Positions 1-4,441 of a DNA stretch of 5,130 nucleotides are shown piece by piece. Source of the DNA: Candidatus Omnitrophota bacterium (GTDB lineage Bacteria; Omnitrophota; Gorgyraeia; 2-02-FULL-51-18; JAGOUK01); NCBI GenBank assembly GCA_015231685.1, contig JADGBA010000090.1, forward strand, positions 1 through 5,130, given 5' to 3'. The position numbers were made by a program, and so were the translations under genes. The notes beneath the pieces were generated by a model. It did not search any database, was not told where the DNA came from, and was given only the letters and a program-made list of their open reading frames with translations. Numbering within the stretch: the stretch's first letter is position 1; each line of letters begins with the position of its first letter.

Positions 1-1
1 T

Positions 2-856
2 GATTTCGCCCGCCTGATAGTGGGGGACCGTGTTGACGTGCCGCTTCTCTTGCCGCCCGGCGTAGAACCGCACTCGTTCGAGTCGACCCCCAAAGACATC
101 ACTCGCATATTGCATGCGGATGTTTTTGTATACACGGGTCCCGCGATGGAGCCGTGGGTTTCGGGGATTTTGGAGGGGCTGAAGACGTCCCCGGAGAGGA
201 TTGTGAACGCTTCTGAGGGGATCGCTTTTCGGGATGCGGAGGGCGTGGATGATGAAGCGGAAGCCGAGCCCGGTCCTCACGAGGGGCCGGATCACGCGCA
301 TGCGCACGGACGCGACGGGATGGATCCGCATGTTTGGCTGGACTTTGAGAACGATCAACGTATTGTGGAATCCATTGCTGCAGCCTTGATCAAGGCGGAC
401 CCGTCCGGCGCGGATTTTTATCTTCAAAACGCCTCGCGGCTCAGCGATGAGCTCGCGGATCTGGACCGAAGGTACCGCGATACCCTTTCCGATTGCGATT
501 CTCGAACAGTTATTTACGCGGGGCATTTTGCGTTTGGTTATCTGGCCCATCGGTATGAGCTCGAATTCGTGTCTCCTTATGAGGGGTTTTCACCCAATGC
601 GGAGCTGGCCCCGCGGGCGGTGGTGGAGCTTATTCGGCGCATCAGGATTTCCGGGGCGTCTTGTGTTTTTACAGAAGAATTGGCACAGCCCCGTCTGGCC
701 CGGGTGATTGCTGAAGAAGCCGGGGTTCCGATCGAGCGGCTTCATGACGGTCATAATGTGTCGAAGGCGGATCTTGAGCGGGGTGTGGGTTTTTTGGATC
801 TCATGGAGCGCAATCTGCGTAAACTTGCCGAAGGATTGCAATGCCGGAACCATTGA
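2..856 (+). CDS. znuA: Zinc/manganese ABC transporter substrate-binding protein, ZnuA/TroA family (5' partial)
   Basis: Extracytoplasmic metal-binding protein that captures Zn2+ (or Mn2+) and delivers it to the permease encoded two genes downstream. The frame is open to the left edge; the first in-frame start, a GTG at 20, lies inside the conserved block (DFARLIVGDRV followed by VEPHSFE), so the true start and signal peptide are outside the window. Counting from that GTG, the expected metal ligands are His18 (EPHSFE), His104 (DPHVWLD) and His169 (AGHFAFGYLAHRY), with Asp243 (LHDGHN) a candidate fourth ligand at the position used by Mn-binding members. A His-rich, acidic loop lies at residues 77-99 (PHEGPDHAHAHG), typical of ZnuA-type proteins and the reason to prefer zinc. 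The C-terminal lobe (VFTEELAQPRLARVIAEEAG) matches the family. The gene overlaps the next by 16 bp, indicating one operon. The family call is firm; the metal is inferred. Confidence 0.93.
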   Translation, partial: DFARLIVGDRVDVPLLLPPGVEPHSFESTPKDITRILHADVFVYTGPAMEPWVSGILEGLKTSPERIVNASEGIAFRDAEGVDDEAEAEPGPHEGPDHAHAHGRDGMDPHVWLDFENDQRIVESIAAALIKADPSGADFYLQNASRLSDELADLDRRYRDTLSDCDSRTVIYAGHFAFGYLAHRYELEFVSPYEGFSPNAELAPRAVVELIRRIRISGASCVFTEELAQPRLARVIAEEAGVPIERLHDGHNVSKADLERGVGFLDLMERNLRKLAEGLQCRNH

Positions 857-1587
857 TTCGTATCAGGGATTTACGTGTTGAGTACCGGGGAACACCTGTT
901 TTGACGGTGAACCGTCTCGAGGTGGAAGCCGGAGAATATCTCGGCATTGTGGGGCCCAACGGATCGGGCAAAACCACGTTTGTGAAGGCGCTTCTGGGAC
1001 TCGTGGGATCCAGCGGTGAGGTGCTGTTTGATGGGAAACCTTTTGCGGAATTTTTAAAGACAGCGCATGTGGGCTATTTGCCCCAGAAGATGTCCTTTTT
1101 GGATCCGCGTTTTCCGGCGACCGCGCGCGAAATCGTCCTTTCGGGTGTGTACTGCTGCAAACGGTTCCCCAAGCGTCTCACGGCCGCGGACCATAAGGCC
1201 GCGGATGAGGTGATGGTGCTTCTGGGAATAACGGAGCTGGCCGGACGGCTCGTGGGACGTCTCTCGGGAGGTCAGCAGCAACGCGTACTTCTGGCGCGGG
1301 CACTCGTGCATCCGCCGAAGGTGCTTATTCTCGACGAACCCAGCTCAGCGCTTGATACGCCATCGCGCCGGATTCTTTATGATGCGGTCCGCGCGCTTCA
1401 CGCCGCAAAGAGGATTGCGGTGATGGTGGTTTCTCATGATGTGGTGACGATCGGGAAGGATGTTTCCAAGCTTCTGTATCTTGACCGCGAGGTTGTCTTT
1501 CACGGCACTTCGGAGGAATTCCAAAAATCCCCCTCCATGGTCGAATACCTGCGTTCGGGCCAACCCCTGATCTGCCACAGGAGGTGA
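841..1587 (+). CDS. znuC: Zinc/manganese ABC transporter ATP-binding protein, ZnuC/MntB-type
   Basis: Cytoplasmic ATPase that powers metal import through the downstream permease. The 248-residue protein has the complete ABC set: Walker A GPNGSGKTT at residues 38-46, Q-loop Gln82 in GYLPQK, signature LSGGQQQR at 141-148, Walker B VLILDEP at 161-167, D-loop SALD at 169-172 and switch His199 in VVSHD. The SFLDPRFPATAREIV segment after the Q-loop is characteristic of the Znu/Mnt/Tro ATPases (compare the usual D..FP.TV.E.V), which separates it from other importers. The ATG at 841 is supported by AAGGA at 831-835 with a 5-nt spacer, and it lies 16 bp inside the end of znuA, suggesting translational coupling. 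The last codons, including the stop, form the Shine-Dalgarno sequence of the permease gene. Nothing appears truncated. Confidence 0.95.
   Translation: MPEPLIRIRDLRVEYRGTPVLTVNRLEVEAGEYLGIVGPNGSGKTTFVKALLGLVGSSGEVLFDGKPFAEFLKTAHVGYLPQKMSFLDPRFPATAREIVLSGVYCCKRFPKRLTAADHKAADEVMVLLGITELAGRLVGRLSGGQQQRVLLARALVHPPKVLILDEPSSALDTPSRRILYDAVRALHAAKRIAVMVVSHDVVTIGKDVSKLLYLDREVVFHGTSEEFQKSPSMVEYLRSGQPLICHRR
1579..1587 (+). promoter_or_regulatory. Ribosome binding site of the permease gene, built into the end of znuC
   Basis: AGGAGGTGA is a perfect 9-base match to the anti-Shine-Dalgarno sequence, ending 3 nt before the ATG at 1591. It is formed by the final two Arg codons (AGG AGG) plus the TGA stop of the ATPase gene, so ribosomes terminating on znuC sit directly over the initiation site of the permease. 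Confidence 0.85.
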
Positions 1588-1590
1588 CGG

Positions 1591-2412
1591 ATGGAGACTC
1601 TGGCGATTCTTAGGGAGGCCCTGGGATACACGTTCGTGCAGCGCGCGGTCATCGCCGGATGTTTTACGGCTTTGGGGTGTTCCTTTTTGGGGGTTTTTCT
1701 GGTCTTGAAGCGATTCTCGCTGATCGGTGACGGTCTGGCGCATGTGAGCTTCGCGACCGTGGCTTTGGCGCTTGTGCTTCACGCCCAGCCGATGCTCGTA
1801 TCGGTGCCGCTTGTGGGTCTGGCATCGATGGCCATTTTGCGCCTGAATGAGAAATCCGGTCTTCATGGGGATGCCGCGATCGGACTCGTGGCTTCATTCG
1901 GCATCGCGCTCGGCGTGCTGATTGCTTCGACCGGCGGCGGCTTCAATGTCGATCTTTTTAGCTATCTCTTCGGAAACATTCTCTCGGTGAGTGAGGTGGA
2001 GGTCTGGTTGACTCTCGGCCTGTCTTTGCTGGTGATCGCGGCGGTCTCGCTCTGCTATCACGATCTTTTTGCCATCACCTTCGATGAGGAATACGCGCAG
2101 GTGACCGGCGTGCGGGTCCGGGCCGTCAACAAGATGCTGATCTTTCTCACTTCGATGGTTGTGGTGTTGGGAATCAAGATTGTCGGAACGATGCTGATCT
2201 CGAGTTTGGTGATTCTGCCGGCGATTTCGGCGCTTCAGGTGGCCCGGAGTTTTCGTTCTGCAATCGGGGTCGCGTCGTTGGTTTCGGTCGCCTCAGTTCT
2301 TTTGGGTATTATGTCTTCTTACCTGCTGGACTGGCCTTCGGGGGCAACGATTGTGATGGTCAATTTTTTGTTTTTTGGGGTTTTTTTGGCGGCGGGGCGG
2401 TTTCGCAACTGA
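1591..2412 (+). CDS. znuB: Zinc/manganese ABC transporter permease, ABC-3 family
   Basis: Inner-membrane channel subunit of the metal importer. The 273-residue protein is hydrophobic throughout, with about eight or nine membrane segments, for example near residues 18-40, 52-83, 94-113, 135-156, 180-217, 222-246 and 249-268 (some of these ranges hold two helices). Family landmarks are RFSLIGDGLAH at 41-51, LFSYLFGNILSVS at 122-134, the cytoplasmic DEEYAQVTGV segment at 165-174 that probably contacts the ATPase, and KIVGTMLISSLVILPAISAL at 196-215. Length and motif order fit ZnuB/MntB/TroC proteins. The ATG at 1591 is fixed by the strong upstream Shine-Dalgarno, 3 bp after the znuC stop. The 3' end contains closely spaced T runs (2364-2387) coding the last membrane helix. 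Whether the natural substrate is Zn or Mn cannot be read from the permease alone. Confidence 0.94.
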   Translation: METLAILREALGYTFVQRAVIAGCFTALGCSFLGVFLVLKRFSLIGDGLAHVSFATVALALVLHAQPMLVSVPLVGLASMAILRLNEKSGLHGDAAIGLVASFGIALGVLIASTGGGFNVDLFSYLFGNILSVSEVEVWLTLGLSLLVIAAVSLCYHDLFAITFDEEYAQVTGVRVRAVNKMLIFLTSMVVVLGIKIVGTMLISSLVILPAISALQVARSFRSAIGVASLVSVASVLLGIMSSYLLDWPSGATIVMVNFLFFGVFLAAGRFRN

Positions 2413-2436
2413 GTCCCTGGACCCTTGATTTTTTTT
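2413..2436 (+). terminator. Weak candidate terminator after the metal-transporter operon
   Basis: Immediately after the permease stop there is a short inverted repeat (GTCC at 2413-2416, GGAC at 2419-2422), followed after 6 nt by a run of eight T (2429-2436). The stem is very short, its loop would be only 2 nt (or 4 nt if one pair opens), and the T run is not adjacent to it, so it is a poor intrinsic terminator. The T run may instead serve the rpsP promoter. Transcription from the transporter genes may well read through. Confidence 0.2.
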
Positions 2437-2475
2437 AAATTTCGTCTTGAGATGAAGGGGCTGATGGGTTAGAAT
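2429..2475 (+). promoter_or_regulatory. Sigma-70-type promoter of the rpsP operon, with an UP-element-like A/T tract
   Basis: A -35 hexamer TTGAGA (2447-2452, 5 of 6 consensus bases) and a -10 hexamer TAGAAT (2470-2475, 5 of 6) are separated by exactly 17 bp in the only intergenic gap of the window. Transcription would begin near 2482, leaving a leader of only about 17 nt before the rpsP ATG, too short for a structured ribosomal-protein leader. A pure A/T block of 14 bp (2429-2442) falls at about -53 to -40, where UP elements bind the RNA polymerase alpha subunits, as expected for a strongly expressed ribosomal operon. Spacing and hexamers are read directly; activity and the UP role are inferred. 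Confidence 0.7.
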
Positions 2476-2487
2476 ACTGGGCTTCGC

Positions 2488-2494
2488 AAGGAGG
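2488..2494 (+). promoter_or_regulatory. Ribosome binding site of rpsP
   Basis: AAGGAGG with a short 4-nt spacer to the ATG at 2499. A second ATG at 2495-2497 is out of frame and too close to the site, so 2499 is the start. Confidence 0.8.
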
Positions 2495-2498
2495 ATGT

Positions 2499-2747
2499 AT
2501 GGCAGCAGTCATTCGTATGAACGTCATGGGCAAAAAGAAGAAGATTTCGCACCGCATTGTGGTTGCGCACGCTTCCAGCCCCCGTGACGGCAGATTTATC
2601 GCCAAATTGGGTTATTGGGATCCCAGCACGGAACCTGAGACGATCAAGGTGGACGTCGAAAAGGCCAACGACTGGATTCGTAAGGGTGCCCGTCCGACCC
2701 CGACGACCCGGGCAGTATTGAAGCGCGCCGGCGTTCAGGTCCGCTAG
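2499..2747 (+). CDS. rpsP: 30S ribosomal protein S16
   Basis: Small-subunit ribosomal protein needed for assembly of the 30S 5' domain. The 82-residue protein has the S16 pattern: an N-terminal beta strand AAVIRMNVMGKKKK, then HRIVVAHASSPRDGRFIAKL at 18-37 with the invariant SPRDGRFI, LGYWDP at 37-42, and the C-terminal helix region KANDWIRKGARPTPTTRAVL, where W.rkGA.pt.t is typical. The usual length is about 75-90 residues, so it is complete. The segment MNVMGKKKKISHR is more divergent than the common R..G.KK.P.YR. It is the first gene after the promoter at 2429-2475 and heads the run trmD, rplS, rnhB, guaA. Neither a KH-domain gene nor rimM, which often follow rpsP, is present here. Confidence 0.97.
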   Translation: MAAVIRMNVMGKKKKISHRIVVAHASSPRDGRFIAKLGYWDPSTEPETIKVDVEKANDWIRKGARPTPTTRAVLKRAGVQVR

Positions 2748-2764
2748 TTTCCGCCCCAATCCCA

Positions 2765-3478
2765 GTGCGAGTTGATATTCTCACTTTGTTTCCGGGCATG
2801 TTTGAATCGGTGCTTTCGCAATCGATTCTGAAGCGTGCCAGGGAATCGGCTCGTCTGGACGTCAGGGTTCATGATATCCGGCTTGAGGCCAAAGACCGTC
2901 ATCGCACTTGCGATGACAGGCCTTTTGGCGGCGGGCCGGGCATGGTGTTGAAGGCCGAGCCGATCGATCGCACACTTCGGCGGGTTGTGGGCACTCCGGC
3001 GGCGGCGCGCAAGAAGGGCGCTGAGCTCATATATATGTCGGCTCAAGGGGAGCCTTTGAAGCAGAAGACCGCGGAGGCCCTCTCAAAAAAGCGGCGGCTG
3101 GTTGTGCTCTGCGGCCACTATGAGGGGGTGGATCATCGCCTGCTTCAAGCGTGGGCGATGCGGGAGATCTCATTGGGGGATTTTATCCTTACCGGAGGCG
3201 AGATTCCCGCGATGGCGTTGCTGGACGCGGTGGCGAGGCTTTTGCCGGGAGTTTTGGGCAATGCCGAGTCAAAAAGTTGTGAATCTTTCAGTGAGAATTT
3301 GTTAGAATACCCGCAATACACGCGGCCCGCCTTATGGCGGCGCAGGCGTGTCCCTGCGGTTTTATTGACCGGAAATCACGCCGCGATCGATAGGTACCGA
3401 CGCGAGGAATCCGCTCGCCGGACGGCAGAATGCCGCCCTGACTTGCTTGAAAAACAAACACGAAGGAAACGATCATGA
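2765..3478 (+). CDS. trmD: tRNA (guanine-37-N1)-methyltransferase TrmD
   Basis: SPOUT-family enzyme that uses S-adenosylmethionine to make m1G at position 37 of tRNAs with G36, preventing +1 frameshifts; it works as a dimer. The 237-residue protein shows the whole family signature: RVDILTLFPGMFE at 2-14, DRHRTCDDRPFGGGPGM at 44-60, and the SAM-binding trefoil knot with LCGHYEGVDHR at 115-125 and SLGDFILTGGEIPAM at 136-150. Then come Arg158 (equivalent to E. coli Arg154), LLEYPQYTRP and LLTGNHAAI. At the position of the E. coli catalytic Asp169 there is Glu173 (CESF instead of EDSF). The start is the GTG at 2765, chosen because the family begins with this M..DILTLFP segment; the preceding 17 bp contain no Shine-Dalgarno, so initiation may depend on ribosomes ending rpsP. 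It overlaps rplS by 4 bp (ATGA). Confidence 0.95.
   Translation: MRVDILTLFPGMFESVLSQSILKRARESARLDVRVHDIRLEAKDRHRTCDDRPFGGGPGMVLKAEPIDRTLRRVVGTPAAARKKGAELIYMSAQGEPLKQKTAEALSKKRRLVVLCGHYEGVDHRLLQAWAMREISLGDFILTGGEIPAMALLDAVARLLPGVLGNAESKSCESFSENLLEYPQYTRPALWRRRRVPAVLLTGNHAAIDRYRREESARRTAECRPDLLEKQTRRKRS
3300..3308 (+). promoter_or_regulatory. Possible internal extended -10 promoter within trmD, upstream of rplS
   Basis: TGTTAGAAT is an extended -10 element (TGn plus TAGAAT). The ten bases GTTAGAATAC at 3301-3310 are identical to those over the rpsP -10 (2468-2477). The nearest -35-like hexamer, TTGTGA at 3277-3282, is 20 bp away, too far for an ideal promoter, though extended -10 sites can do without one. 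Transcription would begin about 3315, giving a leader of roughly 160 nt for rplS. The bases also code the conserved TrmD residues LLEYP, so chance is possible. Confidence 0.3.
3423..3435 (+). other. Small perfect hairpin upstream of rplS
   Basis: CGGCA at 3423-3427 and TGCCG at 3431-3435 pair perfectly around a GAA loop. It lies in the 3' end of trmD, 27 bp before the rplS Shine-Dalgarno. No T run follows, so it is not a terminator. It could modulate rplS translation or be chance in coding sequence. Confidence 0.3.
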
Positions 3479-3855
3479 AGAACGCAGTGATCCAGAAAAT
3501 CGAATCGCTTTATCTCAAGAAGAAGACAGTCCCGTTTAACATCGGGGACACGGTGAAGGTGGTCCAGAAGGTCACCGAAGGCAATAAGACGCGTAACCAG
3601 GCCTTTGAGGGGACTGTGATCGGAACCCGCGGGACGGGAATCAACGCTTGTTTTACAGTGCGGAGAATCTCCTTCGGTGAAGGCGTTGAAAAGACTTTTC
3701 CGATTCACTCCACCGGTGTGGTCAGTGTCACGGTGGTCCGCAAGGGCAAGGTGAAGCGAGCCAAGTTGTACTATCTGAGGAACAAGAGCGGAAAAGAGGG
3801 CCGCATTGAGTCCGCAGTCACCATCCAGAACGAATCCGGAACTGGCGAGGTTTGA
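3475..3855 (+). CDS. rplS: 50S ribosomal protein L19
   Basis: Large-subunit protein located at the interface with the 30S subunit. The 126-residue protein contains the SH3-like L19 core: FNIGDTVKVVQKVTEGNKTR at 21-40, QAFEGTVIGTRGTGINACFT at 42-61, VRRISFGEGVEKTFPIHS at 62-79, and the nearly invariant KVKRAKLYYLRNKSGKEGRI at 92-111. The core ends at about residue 111, the usual end of the protein; the remaining 15-residue tail (ESAVTIQNESGTGEV) is not conserved and lies within the region that also codes the start of rnhB. The ATG at 3475 has AAGGA at 3463-3467 with 7-nt spacing and overlaps the trmD stop as ATGA, so expression is probably coupled to trmD, with its own good ribosome binding site allowing higher output. 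Confidence 0.97.
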   Translation: MKNAVIQKIESLYLKKKTVPFNIGDTVKVVQKVTEGNKTRNQAFEGTVIGTRGTGINACFTVRRISFGEGVEKTFPIHSTGVVSVTVVRKGKVKRAKLYYLRNKSGKEGRIESAVTIQNESGTGEV

Positions 3856-4441
3856 CGCTGAGGCGTCACAAGGTCTGACCGGAGTTCTGGCCGGGGTGGA
3901 CGAAGCCGGCCGGGGTCCCCTGGCCGGTCCAGTGGTCGCAGCCGCGGTGATCGTAAAAAATCCCGTGTTTTCTGCGCGCATTGATGACTCCAAGAAGCTT
4001 TCGCCCGCAAGAAGGGAAGCCGCTTTTAAAGAAATCCTTTCGAAGTGCCGGGTGGCGAGCGCCATGGTGGAATGCGGCCGAATTGACGAGATTAACACCT
4101 ACCGGGCGACCCTCGAGGCCATGACACAAGCTGTGGCGGGGTTGGGCGAGGTTCCGGCGCTGGTGCTCGCGGACGGGCCCATGCGGCCTGATGCGCCCTG
4201 TCCGGTGCGGCAGGTGATCGGGGGGGATGCGGTGTCGCTTTCCATTGCGGCTGCGTCCATCGTTGCCAAGGTTTTGAGGGACCGGTTGATGGTGTCTTAT
4301 CATCAGAGATATCCGAATTACGGATTTGACCGTCACAAGGGGTACGGCACCGCGGCCCATCTCGCCGCGATTCGGGCCCATGGTCCCTGCGAAATTCATC
4401 GTCGAAGTTTTGAACCTGTTCTTACCATGGTGGCCTCATGA
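3806..4441 (+). CDS. rnhB: Ribonuclease HII
   Basis: Cytoplasmic endonuclease that cuts the RNA strand of RNA-DNA hybrids and starts removal of single ribonucleotides misincorporated in DNA. The 211-residue protein carries the type 2 RNase H signatures: GVDEAGRGPLAGPVVAAAV at 30-48 with catalytic Asp32 and Glu33 and the GRG motif that senses the 2'-OH, DDSKKLS at 60-66, LADG with Asp123, GGDAVSLSIAAASIVAKVLRD at 139-159 with Asp159, then YPNYGFDRHKGYGT and IHRRSFEPV. The start is unusual: the only ATG/GTG/TTG between the upstream in-frame stop (3776-3778) and the catalytic motif is TTG at 3806, preceded by AAAGAGGG (3793-3800) with a 5-nt spacer. This makes a 50-bp overlap with rplS. The LARFDAEA segment before the GVDEAGRG block is normal for the family and supports a start at least this far upstream. 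It overlaps guaA by 4 bp. Confidence 0.94.
   Translation: MSPQSPSRTNPELARFDAEASQGLTGVLAGVDEAGRGPLAGPVVAAAVIVKNPVFSARIDDSKKLSPARREAAFKEILSKCRVASAMVECGRIDEINTYRATLEAMTQAVAGLGEVPALVLADGPMRPDAPCPVRQVIGGDAVSLSIAAASIVAKVLRDRLMVSYHQRYPNYGFDRHKGYGTAAHLAAIRAHGPCEIHRRSFEPVLTMVAS

Noticed and set aside
20..22. GTG as the true start of the metal-binding protein gene
   Set aside because: Conserved family sequence (DFARLIV) continues in frame upstream to the edge and no signal peptide follows the GTG, so the gene is simply cut by the window.
1345..1866. Minus-strand open frame of 173 codons
   Set aside because: Antisense to znuC and znuB; the composition is rich in His, Arg and Gln as expected of a shadow frame, with no recognisable motif.
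2361..2391. T-run cluster at the 3' end of the permease gene as a terminator or slippage site
   Set aside because: The runs (T6, T6, T7) encode a normal Phe-rich last membrane helix, no stable hairpin precedes them, and the reading frame is intact to a normal family length.
2413..2498. Zinc-responsive (Zur) operator between the transporter and rpsP
   Set aside because: I see no extended A/T-rich palindrome of the Zur type in the gap; the sequence is accounted for by the promoter and ribosome binding site.
3896..3898. GTG as an alternative rnhB start
   Set aside because: It would begin at the valine directly before catalytic Asp32 and remove the first beta strand, so it cannot give a functional RNase HII.
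3376..4098. Long open frame of 240 codons on the minus strand
   Set aside because: It lies antisense to rplS and the start of rnhB, shows no family motif or low-complexity-free fold I recognise, and long antisense frames are expected opposite GC-rich genes.
3866..4399. Minus-strand open frame of 177 codons
   Set aside because: Fully antisense to rnhB, whose catalytic motifs establish the plus strand as coding.
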